From: Obelidium mucronatum
Taxonomy: Eukaryota; Chytridiomycota; Chytridiomycetes; Chytridiales; Chytriomycetaceae
DNA: 64,000 bases
Assembly: GCA_025765595.1 (NCBI GenBank)
Contig: JAIVFH010000097.1
Location: forward strand, 1-64,000
Reading direction: 5' to 3'
The position numbers and the translations under genes are program-made. The notes beneath the pieces are model-generated. The model worked only from the letters and a program-made list of their open reading frames with translations. It had not been told where the DNA came from and ran no database searches. Below, piece by piece: positions 44,327-54,679 of this stretch; the first letter of the stretch is position 1; each line of letters begins with the position of its first letter.

Positions 44327-46387
44327 ATGAAGTTGATTGCCACTCTCTTGCCAATCATTGCATTGACTGCCAGTGCTCAGAACTTGGATCTGGGAAACAA
44401 GGGTATGTATCTTTGCAACGTTGCCAGTACTGGAGAGCCTGACAGTTCTTTTACTTTACCTTGCGACAACTACTATACCAGATGCTGTGGTCGCTGCTGC
44501 CAGAGCTGCTATTGGTCCATTGAAGCAATATTTTACCGATCCAAACACTCAAGGCGGTGGTGCATGGAGGGAGCAATCTGGAGGCCGTTGGGTTCTTCAA
44601 TGGCATGAATCGGGCATGTACCAAGATGTGAGTCGAAAGACCAAATATCTATATCGCAAAAACTATTTAATAATTTCTTATTGACTCGATTAGCTCTTCT
44701 TCCAATATGCGCTTGCCAGTGGAGATGGCAGCAGCAACGGCTTTGCTGCCAACAATCTCCAAGCCGCTTCGAACGGAAGAGACTTTTTGGGTAGCTTTTC
44801 TCCCGAACAATCGCAAGATGGAAGATGGAACGACGATATTGGCTGGTGAGTTCCAACGTCATTCACATCAAGGCAAATAGTTTGTTTTAAACCTTTTGCT
44901 TCGATTGTCTGCTTCGATAATCTCACAGGTGGGCAGTCTCAAGTATGTTTCTGCATTTATTCTTTTTTTTTTTTTATCATTATTCGGCACTAATCTTGGA
45001 AATTTTCATTTTGTACACGTACAGGTATTTCTGGAGCCGAAGCTGGAGCCGGCGGAAACCTGAGAGGATTGGCTGCGACTACTTTCGATGACATCTGGAT
45101 GAGTTGGGATGACAAGTGTGGCGGAGGAATCTACTGGTATCTTCCAAACCGCCAACATACTTCACCAACCACAGCAGCTAACTGAATCGATAAACAAAAA
45201 CAACAGGAGCAGAAACCGTAACCCAGATGGCGCCAACCCATACCTCAAAAGCTCAATCACCAACGTCCAGATGATGGATCTGGGTGCTCGATTAGGCTAC
45301 ACTGACAAGGCCAATCAAATCTGGAACTGGATGAAGTCATCTGGTTTAGTTGTAGACGATGGAAACGGTGGATACGTCATTCTTGACCGCGTGTATTCCA
45401 ACGATTGCAGCAACATTGCCCACTGAAGGCATACTCTTACCACGCTGGAGAGGCGATCACCGCATTGTCTTTGATGGGCAATTTGGAAGACGCGACCAAG
45501 CTGTTGTATGGTCTTCGTAATACTTTTGGCGACGGTCAGTGGTGGTATTGGACCAGCTTCTGGACAAAAGGACCCTACAGGGATACTTGTGGCCAGTCTA
45601 CAAGGGGCTCTCCTATCTGTTCCGCGCCACTGGAGACGGTGCCGCGAGAAACTTGATTGCAACGATTTTAAAGGCCAATGCTGCCAGAGTTCTTTCTCAC
45701 TGTACAGCTGATTGGGATTGTATGCGCAACTTTGGAGCAGGTGCTGGGTTCACACTTGTTGCAACCGGATGGAAAGAATGTTCGCGATCAGTTTGAGGCT
45801 GTTGCGCTTTTGACGGCTCTTATTCCTGTTAGTGCTGGAGTGGGCGGGCTTGGATCGATTTCAGTGAAGGGAGGTGGTGCCGTTGCTGTGACTACTGTTG
45901 ACGCCAAAACGACGACTGCTCAAGCACCAGCTGTGGCTGCAACAACAACAACTGTTGAAGCGCCAATTGTGTCTCCAACAGTGGTTGTTTCACTAATTGC
46001 TTCAACTACCACAACTACCACTACAACTGCTCCTTCTTCCTCCACAACTACCACGAGATCCACCACTTCTTCCACTTCAAGCAAGACAACCACGGCTCAA
46101 ACAACTTCTGTTGTTGTCGCCGCATCTAATCCATCTCCAACTGTCGCTGCTGCCGCCGCTTCAGATGATTCTTCAAACGGCTCTGCTGTCAATGGTGGCG
46201 CTATTGCTGGAGGTGTTATCGCGGGTCTTGTTGTTGTTGTTGCTGCAATTGCTGGATCCATATTCTACCATCAGCGTTCGCAAGTGTGAGTTATATTGTG
46301 TGGATATACTTGAATGTAACCTTTTGATCTCAATGTTTTAACAGCAGTAAGCCTCCAACCGATAATGGTTTTGTGACTGCTGCATAA
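44327..46387 (+). CDS. GH76 family protein 6, type I membrane protein (frameshifted in this sequence)
   Basis: Exons 44327-44402, 44482-44627, 44694-44845, 44929-44942 (14 nt), 45025-45136, 45207-46285 and 46345-46387. Signal peptide MKLIATLLPIIALTASA; catalytic GRWNDDIGWW is intact. Exon 6 is broken by five single-base insertions relative to its paralogues, near 45424, 45428, 45537, 45581 and 45757. The summed exon length minus five is an exact multiple of three (538 aa), and every intervening stretch is conserved. A Thr-rich mucin-like linker, helix (VIAGLVVVVAAIAGSIFY) and the FVTAA end follow. Sequencing error is more likely than decay because no stop or substitution damage is seen. Confidence 0.82.
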
Positions 46388-46681
46388 GAAGTTTGCTTAC
46401 TTCTTCTGGGATTGGACTTTTTTGTTTTTTATGAGTTATTGAGTATTTAGGAAAATGGGGCTTGCACACCTTCAGCTATGTATCCTTTCATAGTATTCTT
46501 TTGGCAGTGAATAAAATAAAAAGTGTTTTTGTTAACGCGAAGATATTCGCCCGTTACGTTTCACGTTATTATATGTAAGCAAAATCACCCTTGTTTGGGA
46601 GATTGAACACACGCACCTTATTTCCATCCGACAGCCGCCATCAGTCATTGGTTTCCTTAGCTCATCAGTTTGAATTCGATA
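46388..46681. other. Intergenic, terminator of GH76-6 and promoter of mucin-like gene
   Basis: 294 bp, AT-rich, with no recognised motif. Confidence 0.3.
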
Positions 46682-47209
46682 ATGTACCTCATTCGCTTCT
46701 TTGCTCTCATGGTCCTCTCGATCCTAGTGCCATTTTGTGCCGCCCAGTCTGAGTCCTTGACACCACTTACTCAAAGTCTGGATCTCGTAACGTCGACGCA
46801 AGAACCAACCACCACAACCACAACCATTACAACCTCAACGACATCTGATTCAGAAGTATTGCCTACTACAACAACTGCTCTGGTCGTTATCGACGATGTG
46901 CCGCCTCCTGGCACCACAACAACACCTTGGTCAAAGACAAAAGCCTCATTCGAGCAAACCAGCACTTCTGCATACCCAACTACAACCGGAACCTCTTTGA
47001 TTCAATCCACGATAACGAAAGCAATCAGCGCGTCACAAACGGGACTCGCTCTTGGCGAAGGAGGAGCAACTGTATCGCCAGTTCCGGGAGGGAATAAGGG
47101 GTCGACGGATGCGTCTCAACCTTTCACGTGGGATGTTTTATCGATTGCTGGTGTCGTTTCTGTTTCATTCCTGATTGTTTTGTTTATTGTTGTTATATTC
47201 TGTATTTGA
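46682..47209 (+). CDS. Secreted or membrane mucin-like Thr-rich protein
   Basis: Single exon, 175 aa, with ATG at 46682 rather than the upstream TTG. Signal peptide MYLIRFFALMVLSILVPFCA. The body is Thr/Ser-rich (EPTTTTTTITTSTTSDSE) and would be heavily O-mannosylated. It ends in a helix (LIVLFIVVIFCI) with no cytosolic residues, consistent with a membrane anchor or GPI signal. No catalytic domain. It probably acts as a wall stalk or surface coat. Located between GH76-6 and a second mucin-like gene. Confidence 0.65.
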   Translation: MYLIRFFALMVLSILVPFCAAQSESLTPLTQSLDLVTSTQEPTTTTTTITTSTTSDSEVLPTTTTALVVIDDVPPPGTTTTPWSKTKASFEQTSTSAYPTTTGTSLIQSTITKAISASQTGLALGEGGATVSPVPGGNKGSTDASQPFTWDVLSIAGVVSVSFLIVLFIVVIFCI

Positions 47210-47404
47210 AATCAGTATGTGTGTGTGTGTGTTGTACCTCATCCCCCCAAGAAATAAAACCGAAAAACGTAATCGCGACCTTCCCCCTTGTTTCCCTCTT
47301 ATCTCTCTTTTTTGATGATTTTTTTTTGTACTTATTAACTGTTGGCAATTTGACCGAACCAATTAACTTGTCAAAACAGTTTAAAAACGCCTACCTTCAA
47401 AAAT

Positions 47405-48013
47405 ATGCACCTCATCCTGCTCCTTCTAGTGACTCTCATAACAGCAAGTGCTTCTGCTCAACAAAATACCTCATCAGCACGCGCTTCAACCTACCAGAAA
47501 ACAAAGTTGACAACAATTACACCTTTCCCCGCCTCGGCGACCACCATCACTTCCCCAACTATAACTCTGGCAACACCCGCGACAACGACCTCATACCCAA
47601 CAGCAATTTCTCATGATATACTTCCCATGTCTACTTCCATCCCTCTATCCCCTGACAGGCGTTCAGACACATCAGACACAGACACACCTCAATATCATCA
47701 TCACCGTCAGAGACGTGACAAGACTACTACATTGACGTACAGTCAAGGAGGAGTTATCGCAGGAGCCATCGCGGGCGGATCTCTTGTGTTGCTCTTTATC
47801 GGATCATGTCTGTTTTCCCGGTTTGGTGGTGATAAGAATGTTCCGTCGCTGCAAGAACAGACGGTGAGTGGTGGTGGTGGGAAACGGAGTCAGAGAAGTA
47901 AAAGCAGTAGGAGTGTTGGGAGTAGCAGGACTGGATTGTCCAAGAGTAGTAAAGCGTCGAGTACTAGCAAGAGTTCACATGCATCGGATGCTCCTTTTCT
48001 GCGAGCTGCTTGA
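47405..48013 (+). CDS. Mucin-like single-pass membrane protein with basic Ser-rich tail
   Basis: Single exon, 202 aa. Signal peptide MHLILLLLVTLITASASA, a Thr/Ser/Pro-rich ectodomain, a His/Arg patch (HHHRQRRDK), a helix (GAIAGGSLVLLFIGSCLF) and a cytosolic tail very rich in Ser, Lys and Arg (KRSQRSKSSRSVGSSRTG). The layout resembles fungal wall-stress sensors of the Wsc/Mid2 type, which have a mannosylated stalk and a phosphorylatable tail, but no Wsc Cys-rich domain is present. Sensor function is inference. Confidence 0.6.
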   Translation: MHLILLLLVTLITASASAQQNTSSARASTYQKTKLTTITPFPASATTITSPTITLATPATTTSYPTAISHDILPMSTSIPLSPDRRSDTSDTDTPQYHHHRQRRDKTTTLTYSQGGVIAGAIAGGSLVLLFIGSCLFSRFGGDKNVPSLQEQTVSGGGGKRSQRSKSSRSVGSSRTGLSKSSKASSTSKSSHASDAPFLRAA

Positions 48014-48198
48014 AATACCCTCTCAATTGTACTCGTTCATTTTTTTTTGAGGTGTAAATATAAATAAAATGAAGGTTTGGATTTTAATCAGGGTAATATT
48101 GCCGCAAGTTCACAGGGTCGAGACTATATTTTTTTTTTCTTGATCGTGGCGGGGCTTGTCAAATGAGAAAAAGAAACAAAAAAAAAAATTAACAAGAC

Positions 48199-49738
48199 AT
48201 GAACCTCATTCGCGCTGGCGCTTTGCTCCTTGCGATAACTTCCCAAGTCATATGCCAACAAGTAATTGATGTATCCAGCAAAGGTAACAAGCGTGCTCTT
48301 CCTTTTGTTGTTGAAAAGCTTGCTGATTTTCAAAGAGTTCAGATGCCGTCTTGAATGCCTCCACCTCGGCCATGTTCATTCTCCAGCTCTATTATGACGA
48401 AAATAAGGATGGAAAGGGAGCCTGGCTCGATCTGTACGCGGATGCGTCACTGTGGGTTACCTTCGGTCAATGTTCTCGAGTCTTTGACTGACACGACAAC
48501 TTTCGTCCTTAAAACAGGGGCGTCCCATGGCCTGAATCCGGTCAATACTGGAACTTTTACTACGACCACTTTAAGCAAAGCGGAGATCTGACGTGGAAGC
48601 CATTCGCAGACAGCCAGTTGAAACTAAGCGCACAACAAGACTACTCGTTTCGACCGGCCCAAGATCTGCTCTGGTGGGCTCTCGCCAGCATGACCTGCAG
48701 CTGAAAACAATGCTGATTTGTTCCATTTGGGCGTTGCTGAAATCATGTTTGATTGGGTGTGGAACCAGTACTGGGATCCCGCCACGTGTGGCGGCGGCGT
48801 TACGCCTGGGAATCTGACGGCTGCCTTTTCAGTCAAGAATACTCTTTCGAATACGCAAATGTTTGAGTTGGGGTCGCGCTTATTTCGGATGACAAAAAGC
48901 AGCGTGTATAAAGAGAAGGCGGATCAAATTTATGCTTGGTTGAAGAGTTCGGGTATCATTGGACCCAGTTATGTGGTTTACAGGCGGAACTCAAATCAGC
49001 TCCATATTGGCAGGAGGCTGTAGCGTAAACACGGAAATAGTGAGTCCTTGTTCCTTAATACGTTGTATTTTGCACTTTCCACCTTGAACCCAAAACCAAC
49101 AGTTCTCGCATCATGCTGGCGAACTCCTGGCCGGTCTTTCTACCATGTATCAATCTACAAACGATATTTATTACCTCTCGGAAGCACATGAAGTTTTCGC
49201 GGCGATCCAGAATCAATTCACAAGTTCCGAAAGTATCAATATTGAACCCGCTTGTCAGGGAGGAACTCCTCAAGACTCGAAAAAGTGTCCATCTCCTTCA
49301 GGATATTATTGGCCTCTTTACAAGGGCCTCACGATTTTGTATCAGGCAACGTTCAGATCCGATATCCAAAACTCAATTGCTCGATTGATTCAAACATCTG
49401 CTCGCACGAATTTTGCCCTGTGCAGGCCTGATTGGAACTGTATGAGAAATATGGGTCCCTCGTTTGGAAATGTGTTACGCGATGGGACCAATGTTCGTGA
49501 TCAATTCGAGTCTGTTGCGCTTTTGAATGCTCTCGCTGCCCTCAATAACGGACCGAGTGCGACTGTCATGCCGACTCAAACATCTGCAGCCACGCGAACT
49601 GCGGATAAAGGAAATGGATCTGGATTTTCTCCTGTACCACCAACTGTGTACATTGGATCTGCTGTCATTGCGGCCTTGGTGCTTGTTATATTTACTGGTT
49701 TCGCAATCTATGCAAAGCTGAATAAGCCTCCCAACTAG
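48199..49738 (+). CDS. GH76 family protein 7, catalytic motif degenerate (PAQD)
   Basis: Exons 48199-48283, 48343-48451, 48518-49039 and 49103-49738. Signal peptide MNLIRAGALLLAITSQV. The fold is recognisable (PESGQYWNFYYDHF, CGGGVTPGN, QMFELGSRLFRMT, HHAGELLAGLSTMYQ) but the position of GRWNDDIAWW reads FRPAQDLLWW, so the first catalytic Asp is Gln. WSRNR is also missing. Two single-base insertions (about 48694 and 48982) break exon 3; without them the protein is 449 aa and open throughout. A C-terminal helix (AVIAALVLVIFTGFAIY) is followed by KLNKPPN. Likely a catalytically dead member, perhaps a glycan-binding protein. Donor GTGGGT of intron 2 was chosen by phase. Confidence 0.78.
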
Positions 49739-49960
49739 TTAAGTTATTTCTTCGAAGATCAGTAGATTGTGCTTGCTCACGTTGTTCACTTTTTTTTTGT
49801 TACAGTCTGGATGAGTCGTTTGGTTTACCAGATGACCCAACACCCTTCCTCATCAACAGTAAATAGTCTCATATAATTATTCGACGATCTCTTCCCTCCC
49901 CCTTTTTTTTCTCGCTGAAGCTGGTCCCTCAAAGCCTTATCTTTGTCCAATAAAAAAAAA

Positions 49961-50946
49961 ATGAATCAAGGAAAAGGCCAAATACACTTGCTTGGCACAG
50001 AACTTCGCCATCTCACCTTCACATATCCACTGCGCCTATTTTCATCCATCTCCTCACCGAGAATGCAAGAGTCGAACAGTCTTCTTGCTATCTCATGGCG
50101 GCGGATTCGTCAGCGGAGATGCTGTCAATCTCGAGATTGTGGTTGAAGCAGAAGGAGTACTGTCGTTATTAACTCAAGTAAGAAACCCCCTATACCCTGT
50201 GTGCAATCCAGTAGAGTAAAATTAAACCGAAAAAAACGTAAAAAGGGATCAACAAAGATCTTCAAGAAACTCACACCAACCTCAAAAACAAGGTCAACAA
50301 TCTCAGCCCACGTTCACCCACATTCTCTCTTGATTATATTACCTGAACCTGTTGTTCCATTCGCGCAATCACATTTTGAAAGCCTTCAAACGATTGTGTT
50401 GGAGTCGAATGCGTCTCTCGTGTTTTTGGATTGGATGGTCGGAGGACGCGTCAAGATGGGTGGGAGCGCACGACAAGGATGCATGGCTTTTTGATCTCTA
50501 TGAAAGTCGTGTGGATTTGCTGACGCCGTGTTCACATGCAATGGCGATGATCTGGAATACAAAGAGTTTCTGAGAGATGCATGGGTACTGAATGGGGAAC
50601 AGGCAGGGAAAGATTCATTTGGGTATACATGTATGGGTTCTCTTGTTCTCTTGGGGCCAAGAGTTGAAGGACTGGTGCGACGAGGTATTGAGATGTTTGA
50701 TGAGATTTCAATTGGGGGAAGGAATAACAAGAGCCACACTTCGAATGAACTAAGGTGGTCACTATCTCGATTAAAAAGGAAGGATATATGCTTTTGTCGT
50801 GCCACAGATGGACTGGATGTTGTGCGTGGGTGTAGTCATTCGATTCTGCTGCGGTGGAAACATACCAAGCACAGCAACTGCTGAGTAAACTGTTACAGGG
50901 ACTTGGCGAGATAACTGGTTCTGACATTCCTTCAGCATTCCGATGA
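49961..50946 (+). CDS. Urease accessory protein UreD (frameshifted)
   Basis: Exons 49961-50177 and 50246-50946 (68-nt intron falling exactly at LTQ|GSTKIF, phase 0). UreD landmarks: TYPLRLFS, VFLLSHGGGFVSGDAVNLEI, LSLLTQGSTKIFK, VHPHSLLIILPEPVVPFAQS, ASLVFLDWMVGGRVKMGG, WLFDLYESR, MGSLVLLGP, MFDEISIGGRN and a C-terminal GSDIPSAFR. UreD forms the UreDFG chaperone that loads nickel into urease. The frame is interrupted at least four times by apparent single-base insertions (about 50060, 50474, near 50530, 50822-50850), with conserved sequence on either side. No urease gene is in the window. The 3' 520 bp are duplicated at 52030. Confidence 0.75.
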
Positions 50947-50957
50947 ATTGCCTTTTG
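50429..50957 (+). repeat. Direct repeat copy 1 (UreD 3' segment)
   Basis: About 520 bp, from GATTGGATGGTCGGAGG to GCATTCCGATGAATT, nearly identical to 52030-52556. The two copies flank the F-box/LRR gene in direct orientation. Confidence 0.85.
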
Positions 50958-51003
50958 AACTTTACTTGCTTCGTTCGAGTTTGACTTCGCTTTTTGACAA
51001 TAA

Positions 51004-52002
51004 ATGGACAGAATTGACACAGACATCGCGAAACACATCTTCAGTTGGATCGAACCTACAAAAGCGATCAAATTTCAGAGATTGTCAAAATCATTCCAAG
51101 TATGCTTGTCGTCCCGTCACTTTGCTGCTACCAACTTGAGTCGGCATATACAACTTCCAAACTCGTCAGTCAACTCGATCCCAGATCCAGCTTCAAGTCA
51201 TGATATCGACTATTTTTCTTGGCCTGAACCTTATCAGCATGTATACACCGCTGTGTACTGGAAGCATCTGATACATCTTGAGTTTTCATACCAGAGTGTT
51301 TCACCGCCAATGCCCACTCCTTTGCCTCCGGCTCTGTCAAATCTCGTCAATCTAACTCGAATCAATATCCCCATGTTTAACTTGACTGGCATTTTGTCGC
51401 CCGTTACAAATCTCGTCGAATTGGAGCACTTGAATCTTGTGGCCAATAACCTCTCAAACGGAATACCAGAACAAATAAATCGTTTAAGACGCCTTCAATA
51501 TCTTAATCTGAGCTCGAATAAACTTGGAGGTCTTTTGATTCCGGAGATTTGCGAATTATCGCGCCTCCAAGTACTGCTCTTGTCAGGAAATCAACTCCGA
51601 GGCTCTATCCCGCACGAAATATCTCAATTGACGCAGCTTACAAACTTAAACCTTGCAAATAATAATCTCACGGGCTATATTCCGCCTGAAGTCATGCTTC
51701 TCACTTCACTTCAGCATTTGGATCTGTCTTGGAATTTGCTTGAAGGAGAAATACCGAATGGCATCAAAAACCTGTCGTCTCTCTTTCATTGTAATTTGTA
51801 TTGCAACAAATTAAGCGGTGCAATCCCACCTGAAATCGGAGAGCTGCGAGGTTTACGCGTGCTACGGCTGGATGATAATCAATTGACGGGTGTTGTTCCT
51901 GAGACATTACAACAGTTGGTTTTAATTCAAAGCTGTGATTTGAGGTGGAATTCTGGATTAATTTGCGAGTTTACCTTTCGTGGTTTGAGTGTTGGAGAAT
52001 AA
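51004..52002 (+). CDS. F-box/leucine-rich-repeat protein
   Basis: Single exon, 332 aa. The N terminus (DIAKHIFSWIEPTKAIKFQRLSK) resembles an F-box. From about residue 105 there are roughly nine repeats of plant-like type, LxxLxxLxLxxNxLxGxIPxxI (for instance LTNLNLANNNLTGYIPPEV and LQHLDLSWNLLEGEIPNGI). There is no signal peptide, transmembrane segment or kinase, so it is cytosolic, and an SCF-type ubiquitin-ligase substrate receptor is a fair inference. The GxIP LRR subtype is typical of plants and oomycetes and also occurs in chytrids. It sits entirely between the two UreD repeats. Confidence 0.8.
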   Translation: MDRIDTDIAKHIFSWIEPTKAIKFQRLSKSFQVCLSSRHFAATNLSRHIQLPNSSVNSIPDPASSHDIDYFSWPEPYQHVYTAVYWKHLIHLEFSYQSVSPPMPTPLPPALSNLVNLTRINIPMFNLTGILSPVTNLVELEHLNLVANNLSNGIPEQINRLRRLQYLNLSSNKLGGLLIPEICELSRLQVLLLSGNQLRGSIPHEISQLTQLTNLNLANNNLTGYIPPEVMLLTSLQHLDLSWNLLEGEIPNGIKNLSSLFHCNLYCNKLSGAIPPEIGELRGLRVLRLDDNQLTGVVPETLQQLVLIQSCDLRWNSGLICEFTFRGLSVGE

Positions 52003-52029
52003 AAAACTCTTGTCGTTTTTTCTTCGATC

Positions 52030-52556
52030 GATTGGATGGTCGGAGGCCGCGTCAAGATGGGCGGGAGCGCACGAAATGATGCGTGGTGGCTTTTTGATCT
52101 CTATGAAAGTCGTGTGGATTTGCTGACGCCTTGTACATGCACTGGTGATCTGGAATACAAAGAGTTTCTGAGGGATGCATGGGTGCTGAATGGGGAAGAG
52201 GCAGGGAAAGATTCTTTTGGATATACATGCATGGGCTCTCTTGTTCTCTTGGGGCCAAGAGCTGAAGGACTGGTGCGACGAGGTATCGAGATGTTTGATG
52301 AGATTTCAATTGGGGGAAGGAATAACAAGAGTCATACTTCAAATGAATTGAAGTGGTCACTATCTCGATTAAAAAGGAGGGATTTATGCGTTTGTCGTAC
52401 CACTGATGAACTGGATGTTGCCGTGGGTGTAGTCATTCGATTCTGTGCGGTGGAAACGTACCAAGCACAGCAACTGCTGAGTAAACTGTTACAGGGACTT
52501 GGCGAGATAAGCTGGTTCTGACATTCCTTCAGCATTCCGATGAATTCGCCTTTTTC
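52030..52556 (+). pseudogene. UreD 3' fragment, direct repeat copy 2
   Basis: Codes for the last 160 residues or so of UreD (MVGGRVKMGGSARNDAW, YKEFLRDAWVLNGEEAG, MFDEISIGGRNNKSHTS) in one clean frame to a stop at 52521, without the N-terminal half. An extra G near 52510 relative to copy 1 truncates the C terminus. No start or promoter of its own is evident, so it is treated as a duplicated fragment. It begins 28 bp after the LRR stop. Confidence 0.75.
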
Positions 52557-52617
52557 AACTTTTGAGTGATTATGGCTGTGTCAATCAAAAAAACAAAAGT
52601 TGTTCTTTGAAATTGTG

Positions 52618-54327
52618 ATGTTGGTTCTTCCTTTTCTCGGCGCAGTCGCTTTTGCCCAACAAACCATCGATCTGTCGAGCAAAGCAGCCGTAGTATCTGC
52701 AGCTAAGGCTGCAATGGGGCCTCTGAAGCAATTCTTTCCTTCAAACAACGCAAAGAATGGAGCCTGGATTGAACAGTACGATGATGGACACTGGCTAGTT
52801 CAATGGCATGAAAGTGGTTTGTACACTCTTCCAAGGGTAGCCTCTTCTCTGATAAGAAAAACAGGAATCTACTGGGATCTCTTTTACAAATACATGCAGT
52901 ACTCGGGTGATACTACGCACCTCTCATTTGTCGACCAGAACATTCAACTGTCGGCTGGAAGTAGCAGCGACTTCTTAGATGGATTGAATCCGATTCTCGA
53001 GATATCTGGCCGCTGGAATGACGATATTGCGTGGTGGGCTCTGGCAGCAATGACGGCTACGGAAACGTTTGGATCAAATGCGATTGTAGCTAAGGATAAG
53101 ATCCAGGACGGCTTCAATCCAACCTACTTTTCACTTGCGAATAATACATTCTATGAAATCTGGATGAATTGGGACGCGCAGTGTGGTGGTGGGGTATTCT
53201 GGTGAGACCATCTTGAATCTGGTTTTTTTTGGGTTCAACTGGTGGCTGAATGCATGAATATAGGAGCCGAAGTAGAACAACAGGAAGCAATCCCTTTGCT
53301 TAAATCGACAATCACAAATGTTGAAGAGATGGAGCTCGGCGCACGGTTATACGCTATCACAAGGAATCCCGATTACAAATCCAAGTTTGACCAAATTTAC
53401 GAATGGCTCAAGAATTCTGGATTGATTAGCTCCAGCGATTACACTGTGTACGACAGTGTCACCGTTGGAAAGTGCGATCAAGTCTCGGCAGAAGTGGTCA
53501 GAACTCTTCTTTTTTTTTTTGTTAAACCTTTTAAATCTGAATATCATTATTTGACAGTACTCCTACCATTCCGGTGAACTCCTGAGTGCACTTTCCCGTA
53601 TGTATCAAGTCTCTCAAGACCAATCTTACCTCTCCGAAGCCCACAAAGTATTCGCAGCAGTACAACGTCAATTCGTTGACTCAAAAACAAACATCCTATA
53701 TGAACCAGCCTGCCAACTCCCAGGATCCAAATGCAAATCTCCAACAGGTTATTCCTTCCCAGTATTCAAAGGACTCGCAGATCTCCACCAAGCCACTACA
53801 AACGCAACAGTGAAAGCAGCAGTTACACAAATCCTCCACGCGTCGGCAAAAGCAAACTTTGCAGGTTGCGATTCCAACTGGTATTGTATCCGGAATTTGC
53901 CAAAGGATACGTCATTTACGCTACAGAATGGGACGAATCCTCGTGATCAGTTTGAGACAGTCAGTATTCTGAATGCATTGGCTGTTGTGAATGGGGCAAA
54001 GGCAGAGACTGAGAATCCGTCCACTGCTGGAAGTGGAAACTTTTCAGCTGGAGGGAAAGGTTCAAAGGCGACTGGGAGTGAGTCGTCGTCAAATAGCAAT
54101 AGTGTGCCTGTGGGTGCACTCGCTGGGGGTGTTGCCGGTGGACTAGCATTTCTAATATCCACCGCCGCCATTATTTTCTTTTATCGCAGAAATCGCAAGC
54201 AAAGTGCTTTGGAAACGTGAGTCGTGCAATATTTTTTTATCATTGTCGAGGGTTTCGTTGTGCTTATTTATTCATCAGGACTGGCGTTCCGATGGCTGAC
54301 GATGGCTTCCTTGCAAGTTCAAAGTGA
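52618..54327 (+). CDS. GH76 family protein 8, type I membrane protein
   Basis: Exons 52618-52816, 52865-53201, 53264-53496, 53558-54216 and 54279-54327 (491 aa after correction). Start MLVLPFLGAVAFAQQ, signal peptide. Core: GPLKQFFPSNN, QWHESG, IYWDLFYKYMQYSGD, GRWNDDIAWW, CGGGVFWSRSR, YSYHSGELLSALSRMYQ, WYCIRNLPKD. The first intron is 48 nt, a multiple of three without a stop, so its retention would insert 16 residues in frame. An extra T near 53296 (after GSNP) breaks exon 3. The C-terminal helix (GGLAFLISTAAIIFFY) is followed by RRNRK and a tail ending ADDGFLASSK. Closest relatives here are GH76-10 and -2. Confidence 0.87.
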
Positions 54328-54679
54328 GGATAAGTTCGTAATAGTAATAAATAGTTGATGTATTGCTTCGTAAAAACTTTCCTTCCCACACATATCATCC
54401 CTTTGGCGTAGGATCTCTTATGTTCACCATAATAACTGCGGTAGCTACCCCGCTCTAGCTTTTAATAATGGAATTGTTGGTTCATGCAGGTCATGGATTT
54501 GGGGAATATTTGAAAGCATAACTTAATGTAATTTGACAGAGTACATGAAACGTGTATCTTTCGTAGAGTGCCAAAATCCGTGCGAATAATAATTTCTATA
54601 ATTTAAAAGCAACTGTATTTTATATGTATTCCAACCCCTGCCATTATAGTACACACACACACACTGTATCCATCGTATT
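54328..54679. other. Intergenic between convergent genes
   Basis: 352 bp between the stops of GH76-8 (plus) and the MINDY gene (minus). It contains a CA repeat (ACACACACACAC at 54651-54663) and should hold both terminators. Confidence 0.4.
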
